This document shows, piece by piece, positions 8,354-17,129 of a stretch of DNA of 64,000 nt (positions are counted from its first letter, which is position 1; each line of letters starts with the position of its first letter). Position numbers and translations under genes: made by a program. The notes below the pieces were generated by a model. It was not told the origin of the DNA. It saw nothing but the letters and a program-made list of their open reading frames with translations, and searched no databases. This DNA comes from Rhodococcus koreensis (GTDB lineage Bacteria; Actinomycetota; Actinomycetes; Mycobacteriales; Mycobacteriaceae). The stretch lies in contig NZ_FNSV01000005.1 of the NCBI RefSeq assembly GCF_900105905.1, positions 4,898,001 to 4,962,000 of the forward strand. Reading direction: 5' to 3'.

Positions 8354-8722
8354 ATGACCACAGCCGGTGGAGGCCCGAGCTCGAGCAGCCTGGCCGATGT
8401 CATCGACACCATCTTGGACAAGGGCCTGGTCATCGACGCCTACGTCCGGGTCTCGCTGGTCGGCATCGAACTACTCACCATCGACGCCCGCGTCGTGGTC
8501 GCGAGCGTCGACACCTACCTGCGTTTTGCCGAGGCGGCGAACCGACTCGCGATCGGCAGCGAACCGAAAGGCCTGACCGATCTCGTCTCCGACGTCAAGG
8601 GCAGCGGCAGCACGAAATCCAAGACCAAGGGCGTACTCGAGGGCGTGGGCGAAACGCTCAGTGAGCTGCTCGGCGGATCGGACAACGAACGCGAACCCGC
8701 ACCCCGTCGGAGGCGGACATGA
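8354..8722 (+). CDS. Gas vesicle protein GvpA/GvpJ family, solitary
   Basis: A 122-residue protein whose core (about 11-75) is the gas-vesicle shell fold: SLADVIDTILDKGLVIDAYVRVSLVGIELLTIDARVVVASVDTYLRFAEA, here seen at residues 12-61. The C-terminus is a charged, low-complexity tail ending in PRRRRT. GvpA forms the rib shell and GvpJ is a minor shell protein; the longer tail favours GvpJ/A-like. No gvpF, gvpN, gvpK or gvpL gene lies within the window, so complete gas vesicles cannot be inferred. Ribosome site GAGGTG. Confidence 0.88.
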   Translation: MTTAGGGPSSSSLADVIDTILDKGLVIDAYVRVSLVGIELLTIDARVVVASVDTYLRFAEAANRLAIGSEPKGLTDLVSDVKGSGSTKSKTKGVLEGVGETLSELLGGSDNEREPAPRRRRT

Positions 8723-8802
8723 CCACCGCCGCCGAGGCCACTGCTACGTAGAACACGTGTCAGATCTATCGCCCGCGACGGCTCTCGCTGTAGCATTCGG
8801 GG

Positions 8803-9285
8803 ATGAGTCGAGTAGGTAGCTACAGTGACGATGACGTGGCGGGTTGGCTGTCGATCTCACCCGAACTGGGTGGTGCGCTCGGCGCCTTCACGGACGCGGT
8901 TTACAACCGGAACCGGTTACCGTTACGCGTGCGGGAGATCGCGCGGATGGCGGTCGCGGAGGCCAACGAGTGCGCCGTGTGCCTCGGCACCCGCGACAGC
9001 AGTGGCGCCGACGCGGGCATCGACGAGCACTTCTACGATCACGTCCTCGAGTGGGAGTCGTGGCCCGGGTACAGCGCGGAGGAGCGGACGGCGGCGGAGT
9101 TCGCGCACCGGTTCGCCACCGATCACACGGCGCTGCGCGAGGACGAGGACTTCTGGGCGCGGTGTCACGAGCATTTCACCGACGAGATCCTGACCGACCT
9201 GGCGTTGTCGTGTGCGTTGTGGCTGGGGACGGGCCGGGTGCTGCGGGTGCTCGACATCGGTCAGACGTGCAAGCTCACGCTCTGA
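8803..9285 (+). CDS. Carboxymuconolactone decarboxylase / AhpD-like protein
   Basis: A 160-residue all-helical protein of the CMD/AhpD family. The redox motif appears as ANECAVCLGTR (CxxC around residue 57-60) after LRVREIARMAVAEA; the usual His three residues after the second Cys is replaced by Arg. AhpD members act as peroxidase-linked disulfide reductases. The gene is convergent with the LysR regulator (12-bp gap) and has no obvious partner peroxidase nearby. Confidence 0.85.
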   Translation: MSRVGSYSDDDVAGWLSISPELGGALGAFTDAVYNRNRLPLRVREIARMAVAEANECAVCLGTRDSSGADAGIDEHFYDHVLEWESWPGYSAEERTAAEFAHRFATDHTALREDEDFWARCHEHFTDEILTDLALSCALWLGTGRVLRVLDIGQTCKLTL

Positions 9286-9297
9286 GCGTGCCGGCCC

Positions 9298-10200
9298 TCA
9301 TTCCCATTCCCGCTGCGGCAGGACGTCCTCCATGAGCCTGCGCAACGCGGGGTTCCGGCTGTCCGAGCGCCAGGCGGCGTTCATCTGGACGGGCCGGTCG
9401 CGGATCGCGGAGACGGGCCGGAACACGACCCCTTCCGGGTGCATCGTCTGCGCGGATTCCGGGACGAGGGCCAGGCCCAGCCCGGACCGGACGAGCACCA
9501 GCATGGTGTGCACCTGCGTGACGTACTGGACGTAGCGCGGGGAGGCCCCGACGATCGTGAACGTGCTGATGAGCAGTTCGTGGAAATACCGCGCATCGAC
9601 CGGCGAATACATGACGACGGGCTGGTCGTCGAAATCCTCCACCGCCAACTGGCCGGCGTCGGCGAGGGGGTGACCCGCAGGTAGCGCGGCGACGAGACGT
9701 TCGTGGTGGATGGGGCGGGTGTCGATGCCGGGGCGGGTGAGGATGGGGCGGATCAGTCCGAGATCCAGTTCACCGCTGATCAGCGATTCGATCTGCACCG
9801 ACGTGACCATCTCCCGCAGAACGATTTTCACGTCCGGCAGCCGGTCGCGTGCGGCCTCGAGCAACCTCGGCAGCACCGCGTGCGCGGACGCGCCGGTGAA
9901 CCCGACGACGACGGTGCCGAGATCACCGGCAGGCACCCGCCGCACCGTCAGGGCGGCACTCTCCGACAGACTCAGAATGCGCCGGGCGTCGGGCAGGAAC
10001 GCCGCCCCGGCCGCGGTGAGGGTGACGGATCGGCTGGTGCGGTCGATCAACTGCACCCCGAGTTCGCTTTCGAGCTGCTGGATCTGACGGCTCAGCGGCG
10101 GCTGCGTCATGTGCAGGCGCTCCGCGGCGCGACCGAAATGCAGCTCCTCCGCGACGGCGATGAAACACGACAGCCGTGCGAGGGAGAACATTCGATCCAC
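9298..10200 (-). CDS. LysR-family regulator, CatR/CbnR-like
   Basis: A 300-residue LTTR. N-terminal HTH (about 8-65): FIAVAEELHFGRAAERLHMTQPPLSRQIQQLE at residues 13-44. The effector-binding domain contains GLIRPILTRPGI and ends in ALVPESAQTM, as in the CatR/CbnR/ClcR branch that binds organic-acid inducers. It lies downstream of the glucarate operon on the same strand but beyond a strong hairpin, so it likely has its own promoter at 10201-10249. A box of the CbnR/CatR type (ATAC-N7-GTAT) occurs upstream of the glucarate operon, its most likely target. Confidence 0.9.
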   Translation of the reverse strand: MDRMFSLARLSCFIAVAEELHFGRAAERLHMTQPPLSRQIQQLESELGVQLIDRTSRSVTLTAAGAAFLPDARRILSLSESAALTVRRVPAGDLGTVVVGFTGASAHAVLPRLLEAARDRLPDVKIVLREMVTSVQIESLISGELDLGLIRPILTRPGIDTRPIHHERLVAALPAGHPLADAGQLAVEDFDDQPVVMYSPVDARYFHELLISTFTIVGASPRYVQYVTQVHTMLVLVRSGLGLALVPESAQTMHPEGVVFRPVSAIRDRPVQMNAAWRSDSRNPALRRLMEDVLPQREWE

Positions 10201-10249
10201 TCCTTTGCCTCGAGGTGGGCCCGAGCCCGAAGCTCAATCTAGCCCACCC

Positions 10250-10285
10250 GGAAGACGCCGACCGAGTTCGCGGTCGGCGTCTTCC
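10250..10285 (-). terminator. Hairpin terminator after the glucarate operon
   Basis: Perfect 15-bp stem GGAAGACGCCGACCG / CGGTCGGCGTCTTCC with a 6-base loop, just past the glucarate dehydratase stop and before the LysR gene on the same strand. It should end the operon transcript. No clear U-run is present, as is common in high-GC actinobacteria. Confidence 0.8.
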
Positions 10286-10294
10286 GTGAGACAG

Positions 10295-11566
10295 CTACCA
10301 GCGAGGGCAGGTGTTCTCGAACGTCGGGTCCACCGACTTCATGTACCCGGTGTCGTCGCGGTCGCGCACCCCGCAGTCGAGGTACTGCTGGTGCAGGGCG
10401 GCGAGCGCGTCCTTGTCGATCTCGACGCCGAGCCCCGGCGTCGTCGGCACCGCGACCGCGCCGTCGACGAACTTCAGCACACCCGGCTTGACGACGTCCT
10501 CGGTCTTCCACGGCCAGTGCGTGTCACACGCGTACGTGAGGTTCGGGGTGGCGCCGGCGAGGTGCACCATCGCGGCCAGGCTGATGCCGAGATGCGAATT
10601 CGAGTGCATCGACAGGCCCAGGCCGAAGTTGTCGCAGATCCCGGCGAGCAGCCGCGACCGCTGCAGGCCACCCCAGTAGTGGTGATCCGACAGCACGACC
10701 TGCACCGAATCCTTCAGCACCGCAGGCTTGAGCTGATCGAACGCGACGACGCACATGTTCGTGGCCAGCGGCATCTTCGCCTCACGCGCCACCTCGGCCA
10801 TGCCGTCGAGACCGGGTGTGGGGTCCTCGAGGTATTCGACGATGCCGTCGAGTTCCGACGCCACCCTGATCGACGTGTCGACGGTCCACGCGGCGTTGGG
10901 GTCGAGGCGCAGCGGCAGGTCGGGGAACGCGGCCCGCAGCGCCTTGATGCCGGCGATCTCCTCGTCCGGGGAGAACACGCCGCCCTTGACCTTGATGGCC
11001 TCGAAGCCGTACTCGCCGATCATCTTCTGCGCCTGACGGACCAGACCGTCGGGGTCGATCGCCTCGCCCCATTCGTCGGGCTCGGCACCGGGGTGCCCGG
11101 CCCACTTGTAGAACAGGTACGCGCTGAACGGAACTGCGTCGCGCACCTTGCCGCCGAGAAGATCGGACACCGGACGGCCGAGCGCCTTGCCCTGCACGTC
11201 GAGGCACGCCACCTCGAACGGGGAGAACACGCGGTCGGTGGTGCTGGCCGTGGTGATCATGCCCGCGACGCCGTCGCCGCCCGTGACGGTCAGCGTGGCG
11301 ATCTTCGCGTCGATCGCCGCGCGGATCGCATTGAGCGCGAACACGTCCAGCCCGACGATCGCCTCGGCGGCCGCCTCGAGCCGGAGCAGGTGGGCCGTGT
11401 CGGCGTACGTTTCACCGAGTCCGACGAGACCGCCGTCCGTGTCGAGCTGGATGATCGCGCGCAGCGCGTAGGGCTGGTGCACGCCGACGGTGTTGAGGAG
11501 CGGCGGGTCGACGAACGCGACGGGCGTGATCCGCGCGCCGGTGATCCGGATCGGTGCGGCAGTCAT
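10295..11566 (-). CDS. gudD: D-glucarate dehydratase
   Basis: Enolase-superfamily enzyme (423 residues) that dehydrates D-glucarate to 5-keto-4-deoxyglucarate, first step of the pathway. Visible: TGGDGVAGM capping-domain loop near 95-103, catalytic K192-V-K194, metal-ligand region LDPNA (Asp222) and EDP (Glu247), TNMCV (Asn270), and the Asp-His pair in SDHHYWGG (Asp294) and MHSNSHLG (His321). These correspond to the E. coli enzyme's dyad. Its ATG overlaps the TGA of the upstream dehydratase by one base (TGATG), implying coupled translation. Last gene of the operon. Confidence 0.95.
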   Translation of the reverse strand: MTAAPIRITGARITPVAFVDPPLLNTVGVHQPYALRAIIQLDTDGGLVGLGETYADTAHLLRLEAAAEAIVGLDVFALNAIRAAIDAKIATLTVTGGDGVAGMITTASTTDRVFSPFEVACLDVQGKALGRPVSDLLGGKVRDAVPFSAYLFYKWAGHPGAEPDEWGEAIDPDGLVRQAQKMIGEYGFEAIKVKGGVFSPDEEIAGIKALRAAFPDLPLRLDPNAAWTVDTSIRVASELDGIVEYLEDPTPGLDGMAEVAREAKMPLATNMCVVAFDQLKPAVLKDSVQVVLSDHHYWGGLQRSRLLAGICDNFGLGLSMHSNSHLGISLAAMVHLAGATPNLTYACDTHWPWKTEDVVKPGVLKFVDGAVAVPTTPGLGVEIDKDALAALHQQYLDCGVRDRDDTGYMKSVDPTFENTCPRW

Positions 11567-12501
11567 CAGACCGCCGCCTGCACGGCGAGAGCGTCGGCGA
11601 GAACGGCGCGGCCGGCCGCGGTGATCCGAATGAGCTCACGCAGGTGCACGTCGCTCGTGGGGACGAGCGGCGGCCGCACGGGCCCGGCGTCGATACCTTC
11701 CATCGCGACACCCGACTTGATCAGCGACACCGCATATCCGGGCACCTGGTCGCGCAGGCGCACCAGGGGGTGGAAGAAGTCGCGGAGCAGTGCGTCGGTG
11801 AGTTCCTGGTTGCCGGATTCGAGTGCGTCGTAGAAGCCGAGTGCGAGTTCCGGCGCGAAGGCGAACGTGGCGGACGAGTACAGCGTGACACCGATCGCGC
11901 GGTACGCCTGCTGGGTGACCTCGGCGGTGGGCATGCCGTTGAAGAACAGGAACTGCTTGCCGGACGGGGCGAGCGCGTCCTTCACCGCACGGACGATGCG
12001 GCCCACCTTGTCGAGGTCACCGGTGCCGTCCTTGAACCCGACGACGGTCGGGAACTGCGCGACCTCCACGGCTGCCGCCTCGTCGAAGCGGGCGTTGCCG
12101 CGGTTGTAGACGACGAGCGGCAGGTCGGTGGTCTCGGCGACCGCGCGGGTGTACTCCACCAGTCCGGCCTGCGGCATCGTCACCAGGTACGGCGGGAGCA
12201 GCAGGATACCGTCGGCGCCGTTGGTCTTCGCGCTGGCGGCGAACTCCTTGGCCTGCTGCACGGAACCGCCTGCGCCGGCGAAGACGGGGACCCGTCCGGC
12301 GACGACCTCCGTCGCCTTGGCGACGATCCTGCCGAACTCCTCCAGCCCGAGGGCATGGAATTCGCCTGTGCCGCAAGCGATGAAGACGCCTCCGGGGCCG
12401 GCGTCGACACCCTTGGCGACGTGCTCGGCGAGCCGGTCGTAGTCGACGTCGCCGGATGCTGTGAACGGGGTGACGGGGAAGAACAGGACGCCGTCGAGCA
12501 T
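11566..12501 (-). CDS. 5-dehydro-4-deoxyglucarate dehydratase
   Basis: DapA/NAL-superfamily Schiff-base enzyme (311 residues) converting 5-keto-4-deoxyglucarate to alpha-ketoglutarate semialdehyde with loss of water and CO2. The fold starts GVLFFPVTPF, with CGTGEFHAL, catalytic Tyr132 in VYNRGN and Schiff-base Lys157 in VGFKDGTGD. The frame continues upstream to 12708, but ATG 12501 gives the family N-terminus and has AAGGAG ahead of it. It lies 25 bases after the dehydrogenase gene and overlaps the glucarate dehydratase start. Confidence 0.95.
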   Translation of the reverse strand: MLDGVLFFPVTPFTASGDVDYDRLAEHVAKGVDAGPGGVFIACGTGEFHALGLEEFGRIVAKATEVVAGRVPVFAGAGGSVQQAKEFAASAKTNGADGILLLPPYLVTMPQAGLVEYTRAVAETTDLPLVVYNRGNARFDEAAAVEVAQFPTVVGFKDGTGDLDKVGRIVRAVKDALAPSGKQFLFFNGMPTAEVTQQAYRAIGVTLYSSATFAFAPELALGFYDALESGNQELTDALLRDFFHPLVRLRDQVPGYAVSLIKSGVAMEGIDAGPVRPPLVPTSDVHLRELIRITAAGRAVLADALAVQAAV

Positions 12502-12526
12502 GGGGAACTCCTTCACGAGAGAAAAA

Positions 12527-14122
12527 TCAGGCTTGGGTGAGTCGGCCGTCGATGCGACGCCACAACTGGTCGGGGTTGCCGTCGGCGATGGCGGCGGGAA
12601 GCAGCGAGCTCGGAACATCCTGGTAGGCAACGGGTCGCAGGAAGCGTTCGATCGCCAGCGAACCCACGGACGTGGTGCGCGAGTCGGACGTCGCGGGGTG
12701 CGGACCACCGTGCACCATCGCGTGACCGACCTCGACCCCGGTGGGCCAGCCGTTGAACAGGATCCGCCCGGCCTTGAGCTCGAGGACGGGCAGCAGGCGG
12801 CCTGCCTCGTCGAGATCGGCGTCGTCGACGTGGACGGTCGCGGTCAGCTGGCCTTCCAGCTTCGCCGCCACGGCGCGCACCTGCTCGGCGTCGCGGCAGC
12901 GGACGATCAGGCTGGACGAGCCGAACACCTCCTGCTGCAACACCTCCGAGCCCAGGAACGTGTCGGCTGCGGCGCTGAACAGCGCTGCCCGGCCCGTGTT
13001 GGGTGCGTCGGATTCGGTGCCGCGGGCCTCCACGGTCGCAGCTCCGCTGAGCGCGGTGACGCCGTCGGCGTAGCAGCCGGCGATGTTCGGGGTGAGCATC
13101 GGGGTGGGCGTGCTCTCGGCGACCGCGGCGCGCGCGGACTCGACGAACGAGGTGAGGCCGGGACCGTCGACCGCGATGACGAGACCGGGGTTGGTGCAGA
13201 ACTGCCCGGAACCGAGGGTCAGCGACCCGACGAAGGCGCGACCGAGTTCGGCGCCGCGGGTGGTGAGCGCGTTCTCGAGGAGGAACACCGGGTTGATCGA
13301 ACTCATCTCCGCGTACACCGGGATCGGTTCCGGGCGTCCCGCGGCGGCCGCGACCAGAGCGGTTCCGCCGGAACGGGATCCGGTGAAGCCGACGGCCTTG
13401 ATGCGCGGATCCGTGACCAGCGCGGTGCCGAGCCCGCGGCCCGAGCCGAACAGCAGGGAGAACGTCCCCGCAGGCATGCCGGTGCTCGCGACGGCGTCGG
13501 CGATGGCGCGTCCGACGAGTTCGGACGTGCCGGGGTGCGCGTCGTGGGCCTTCACGACGACGGGGCAGCCCGCCGCCAGCGCCGACGCGGTGTCGCCGCC
13601 GGCGACGGAGAACGCGAGGGGGAAGTTGCTGGCGCCGAACACCGCGACCGGTCCGAGCGGGACCTTCCGCTGGCGGATGTCGGCACGCGGCAACGGGGTG
13701 CGGTCGGGCAGCGCAGGATCGATGCGGGCACCGTTCCAGCCGCCGTCGCGCAGGACGCCGGCGAACAGCCGCAGCTGTCCGGAGGTGCGGCCCACCTCGC
13801 CGGTGACGCGGCCCTGGGGGAGTCCGGATTCGGCGCACACCCGGGCGATCAGCGTGTCGCCGAGCGCCTCGATGTTGTCGGCGATCGTCTCGAGGAACCG
13901 GGCGCGCTCCTCGGACGTCGTGGCGCGGTACGGCGCGAACGCCTCGGCGGCGGCGGCGCAGGCGGCGTCGACGTCCCGGTCGTCACCGTGCGCGAAGCCG
14001 GGCTCGAGCTGGTGGCCGGTGGCGGGGTCGATGCCGTGGATGGTCGTGCCGGAACCCTGGACGGGGTTGCCCGCGATGATCATCTGTCCGGTCACGTCGG
14101 TCCGGTTCACCGTTGCTGTCAT
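12527..14122 (-). CDS. Alpha-ketoglutaric semialdehyde dehydrogenase (ALDH superfamily)
   Basis: NAD(P)-dependent aldehyde dehydrogenase, 531 residues, oxidising 2,5-dioxopentanoate to alpha-ketoglutarate, the last step of glucarate breakdown. Catalytic Cys309 is in GSGQFCTNPG and Glu272 in YAEMSSINP; the FGASNFPLA segment (162-170) forms the cofactor site. The SGQFCTNPG version and the long C-terminal part (VEVGHAMVHGGPHPATS) match the type III KGSADH clade rather than generic ALDH. It sits between the transporter and the dehydratase. Confidence 0.93.
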   Translation of the reverse strand: MTATVNRTDVTGQMIIAGNPVQGSGTTIHGIDPATGHQLEPGFAHGDDRDVDAACAAAAEAFAPYRATTSEERARFLETIADNIEALGDTLIARVCAESGLPQGRVTGEVGRTSGQLRLFAGVLRDGGWNGARIDPALPDRTPLPRADIRQRKVPLGPVAVFGASNFPLAFSVAGGDTASALAAGCPVVVKAHDAHPGTSELVGRAIADAVASTGMPAGTFSLLFGSGRGLGTALVTDPRIKAVGFTGSRSGGTALVAAAAGRPEPIPVYAEMSSINPVFLLENALTTRGAELGRAFVGSLTLGSGQFCTNPGLVIAVDGPGLTSFVESARAAVAESTPTPMLTPNIAGCYADGVTALSGAATVEARGTESDAPNTGRAALFSAAADTFLGSEVLQQEVFGSSSLIVRCRDAEQVRAVAAKLEGQLTATVHVDDADLDEAGRLLPVLELKAGRILFNGWPTGVEVGHAMVHGGPHPATSDSRTTSVGSLAIERFLRPVAYQDVPSSLLPAAIADGNPDQLWRRIDGRLTQA

Positions 14123-14171
14123 GATGCGATCCTCGAATTCTCGTCTGCGTTTCGTATGGTCCGGTGACGGG

Positions 14172-15530
14172 TCATTTGGTGGCCAGGGTGTCGTCGGACG
14201 CCACCTCTGCGACGTTCGCGACTTCGTCGATGTCTTCCTTGTCGCGCCGGAAGTAAGTCACCGCCGCGGCGGCGGCCAGGGCGAAGAGCGACAGCACGAT
14301 CAGGCCCATCGTCACCGTGCCGGTCTGCTCCTTGATGACACCGAAGCCGAACGGGGCCACGAAGCCACCCAGGTTGCCGAGCGAGTTGATGATCGCGATC
14401 GCCGGTGCCAGCACCATCGGGTGGAGCGTACGCTGCGGAATCGACCAGAACAGCGGGCTCGCGCTCTTGAACCCCATCGTCGCGACGCACAGCAGCGGCA
14501 GGGCCAGCCAGGGCGTGACGAACGCGGCGGCCATCGTGCCGATACCGCCGATAAGCAGCGCGGCGACGAGGTACGGCTTGTGCCGTCCGGTGCGGTCGGC
14601 GGAGCGGTTGGAGAAGTACATCGCGAAGATCGCGCAGATCCACGGGAGCGAGGACAGCAGCCCGACGGTGACGTCGGTGGTGCCCGGGATGCGGCGGATG
14701 ATCGACGGCAGCCAGAACGTGTTGGCGTAGATCGCCATGGTGATCGCGAAGAAGATGCCGCAGCACACCAGGATCCGCGGCTGCAGGAGCAGCTTCCAGC
14801 GCGAGCCCGACTCGCCGCGCTTCGCGGACGCCTCGCTGCGCAGCACGTCCTCCTCGGCGATGACGGCCTGCAGGTCGTGCTTCTCCGGGCCGGTGAGCCA
14901 CTTCGCGTCGTCGATCTTCGAGTCGAGCAGGCGGTAGGCAATGCACCCGACGACCACCGACAGCAGGCCCTCGAGGGCGAACATCCACTGCCAGCCGTGG
15001 TGCCCGCCGAGTCCGTCGAGGGACAACAGCGGTCCGGACATCGGTCCCGAGATGGCGGCCGCGATCGACGAACCGGCGATGAACAGGGCGGTGGCGCGGC
15101 TGCGGTGGTTGTTCGGCAGCCAGCGGGTGAAGTAGAAGATGATGGCCGGGAAGAAGCCGGCCTCGGCGACACCGAGCAGGAACCGCAGGGCGTAGAACAT
15201 CTCGGGGCCGTTGACGAACGCCATGGCCGCGGACACCAGGCCCCACGAGATCATGATGCGGGTCAGCCACACCTTGGCGCCGAACTTCTCCATCAGCACG
15301 TTCGACGGCAGTTCGAAGATCGCGTAGGCGATGAAGAAGACACCCGCGCCGAATCCGTACGCCGCGGCGCCGATGCCCACATCTGCTTCGAGGTGGGTCT
15401 GGGCGTAGCCGATATTCGAGCGATTGAGCTGGTTACAGATCAACATCACGATGAACAGCGGCACGACACGGCGGAAGATCTTGGAGACCGCGCTGTCGAC
15501 TGCCGGCGAGACGGCGAGGGGGAGGGTCAT
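14172..15530 (-). CDS. MFS transporter, glucarate/anion:cation symporter family
   Basis: Twelve-helix carrier (452 residues) of the anion:cation symporter family that contains GudP/GarP, predicted to import D-glucarate. Markers: NQLNRSNIGYA after helix 1, FELPSNVLMEKFGAKVWLTRI at helix 2-3, RFLLGVAEAGFFPAIIFYFTRWLP around helix 4, and a large charged central loop. First gene of the operon; the upstream gap carries the LysR-type box. Substrate is inferred from the operon. Confidence 0.9.
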   Translation of the reverse strand: MTLPLAVSPAVDSAVSKIFRRVVPLFIVMLICNQLNRSNIGYAQTHLEADVGIGAAAYGFGAGVFFIAYAIFELPSNVLMEKFGAKVWLTRIMISWGLVSAAMAFVNGPEMFYALRFLLGVAEAGFFPAIIFYFTRWLPNNHRSRATALFIAGSSIAAAISGPMSGPLLSLDGLGGHHGWQWMFALEGLLSVVVGCIAYRLLDSKIDDAKWLTGPEKHDLQAVIAEEDVLRSEASAKRGESGSRWKLLLQPRILVCCGIFFAITMAIYANTFWLPSIIRRIPGTTDVTVGLLSSLPWICAIFAMYFSNRSADRTGRHKPYLVAALLIGGIGTMAAAFVTPWLALPLLCVATMGFKSASPLFWSIPQRTLHPMVLAPAIAIINSLGNLGGFVAPFGFGVIKEQTGTVTMGLIVLSLFALAAAAAVTYFRRDKEDIDEVANVAEVASDDTLATK

Positions 15531-15637
15531 CGGTGACTCCTCTCTCTGGATTCGGGGGGTGACGAAGTTGGGGGACTCTGATCACGCCCCGATCCGGAAG
15601 CGTGACCTGAGTCATAGGAATCACGCTAGAGGGATGT

Positions 15638-15690
15638 TCGATACATGTCCAAGTCAAAGATTCTCGTTATCGATACCGAAGTTGTATCGA
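15638..15690 (-). promoter_or_regulatory. LysR-type operator of the glucarate operon
   Basis: TCGATAC-N7-GTATCGA (15670-15690) is a perfect inverted repeat. Its core ATAC-N7-GTAT (15673-15687) fits the T-N11-A rule and the form bound by CatR/CbnR-type regulators. A half-site TTCGATAC (15638-15644) lies about 32 bp closer to the operon, the usual place of an activation site near -35. The transporter start is at 15530. The acetyltransferase gene diverges at 15716, so its promoter could be affected too. Confidence 0.65.
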
Positions 15691-15715
15691 CTCGGGTGGT
15701 GCTAGTTTCCCTACC

Positions 15716-16270
15716 GTGAGCGCCGGCGCAGTCACCTTCGAGTTCGTCCACACTACCCGCGAATTCTTCCCTCAACTGCAACGATGGCTCCGCGAACCGC
15801 ACGTCGCGCGGTTCTGGAACCACGACACCGCGGACGCCGACATCGAGCGCGACTTCGGCGGCAGCATCGACGGCACCGAACCCTGCGAGGATTTCCTCGT
15901 GCTGCGGGGCGGCGTGCCGTTCGGCTTCATCCAGCGGTACCGGATCGCCGACTATCCCGAGGACCTCGCGCTCCTCACGGCCCTCGTCGACATCCCACCG
16001 GGCAGCATCTCCATCGACTACTTCGTCGGCGACCCCGGGCGTATCGGCCGAGGGCTGGGAACGGCGATGATCCGGGCGTTCGTCGCCAAGTGCCGCGCCG
16101 ACCTACCCGACGCCACCGCGATCGTCGTCCCCGTCGTCGTCCCCAACCGGGCGTCGTGGCGGGCGCTGGAGAAGGCCGGCTTCCGACGCGTCGGCGAGGG
16201 CTATCTCCCACCCGACAACCCGATCGATGACGGAAGCCACTACGTCAGCAGACTCGACCTGCTTGAATGA
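15716..16270 (+). CDS. GNAT acetyltransferase, AAC(6')-like
   Basis: A 184-residue GNAT protein. The acetyl-CoA site reads SISIDYFVGDPGRIGRGLGTAMIRAF (about 99-124), with the RxxGxG/A pyrophosphate loop, followed by NRASWRALEKAGF. The N-terminal part (LREPHVARFW) is like the AAC(6')/RimJ-type aminoglycoside or siderophore acetyltransferases. Resistance is not claimed. GTG start inside the glucarate intergenic region. The next gene begins 4 bases after its stop, so the two are probably co-transcribed. Confidence 0.85.
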   Translation: MSAGAVTFEFVHTTREFFPQLQRWLREPHVARFWNHDTADADIERDFGGSIDGTEPCEDFLVLRGGVPFGFIQRYRIADYPEDLALLTALVDIPPGSISIDYFVGDPGRIGRGLGTAMIRAFVAKCRADLPDATAIVVPVVVPNRASWRALEKAGFRRVGEGYLPPDNPIDDGSHYVSRLDLLE

Positions 16271-16274
16271 GAAG

Positions 16275-17111
16275 ATGTGCAGGTGGATGGCATACTCCGG
16301 CGATCCGATCCTCGTCGAGGACCTCCTCTTCCGGCCGGTCCATTCCCTGATCGACCAGAGCTTGCACTCCCGCATGGGTGCGACCACCACGAACGGTGAC
16401 GGGTTCGGCATCGGCTGGTACGGGGACGGCCCCACCCCGGCCCTGTTCAAATGCATCGAACCCGCCTGGAACGAACGCAACCTGCGGGAGATCTCCCGCC
16501 AGATCCGGACGCCGATGCTCTTCGCGCACGTGCGCGCGTCGACGGGAACTCCCGTGCAGCGCAGCAACTGTCACCCCTTCCGGCACGGCAACTGGCTGTG
16601 GATGCACAACGGCGCGCTGCGCGGATTCACCGAGATGAAGCGCGAACTGGCCCTGGCCGTCGACCCGAGTCTCTACCCGCAGATCGAAGGATCCACCGAC
16701 TCCGAGACACTGTTCTTCCTCGCGCTGACGTTCGGACTCACCGACGACCCGTTCACCGCCGTCGCCCGCGCCGTCGGGTTCGTCGAGGACGTCGGCGCCC
16801 GGCACGGGGTCGAGAACCCGGTGCAGGCGACGATCGCCACCACCGACGGCGTCTCCGTCTGGGTGTTCCGGTACTCGACCGAACAGCAGACGCGCTCGCT
16901 GTTCTTCTCCACCGCGATGGACAAGGTCCGTGCCCTGCACCCCGAGGTGGAGGTACTGCGCGAACTGGGCGACGAAACCCGGTTCGTGGTGTCCGAACCG
17001 CTGCGCGACCTCGAGGGCGCGTGGCAGGAGGTGCCCGAGTCCCATGCCGGGGTCATCCGCCCCGGCGACGACGAGATCCGGCCGTTTATGCCCGTCCCAC
17101 CCGTCCGCTGA
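16275..17111 (+). CDS. Class II glutamine amidotransferase (YafJ/EgtC-like)
   Basis: Ntn-type glutamine amidohydrolase, 278 residues. The start at ATG 16275 is chosen because it places Cys at position 2 (MCRWMAYSG), the nucleophile exposed when Met is removed; a longer frame from 16227 would bury it. Other family elements: NGDGFGIGWYG, FAHVRASTGTPVQRSNCHPF, WMHNGALRGF, and EGSTDSE near residue 136. Acceptor domain and substrate are absent, as in YafJ and EgtC. No ergothioneine genes are adjacent. Confidence 0.9.
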   Translation: MCRWMAYSGDPILVEDLLFRPVHSLIDQSLHSRMGATTTNGDGFGIGWYGDGPTPALFKCIEPAWNERNLREISRQIRTPMLFAHVRASTGTPVQRSNCHPFRHGNWLWMHNGALRGFTEMKRELALAVDPSLYPQIEGSTDSETLFFLALTFGLTDDPFTAVARAVGFVEDVGARHGVENPVQATIATTDGVSVWVFRYSTEQQTRSLFFSTAMDKVRALHPEVEVLRELGDETRFVVSEPLRDLEGAWQEVPESHAGVIRPGDDEIRPFMPVPPVR

Positions 17112-17129
17112 GACCGCGCCCCACTCCCC

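Noticed and set aside
12461..14167. 568-codon plus-strand frame opposite the aldehyde dehydrogenase
   Set aside because: Antisense shadow of a gene with a complete ALDH active site.
15716..16270. Aminoglycoside resistance gene
   Set aside because: The GNAT protein looks AAC(6')-like, but the fold is shared with many other acetyltransferases; there is no evidence for drug specificity.
16227..16274. Longer N-terminus for the glutamine amidotransferase
   Set aside because: It would place the catalytic Cys at an internal position; Ntn enzymes of this family need Cys at position 2 after Met.
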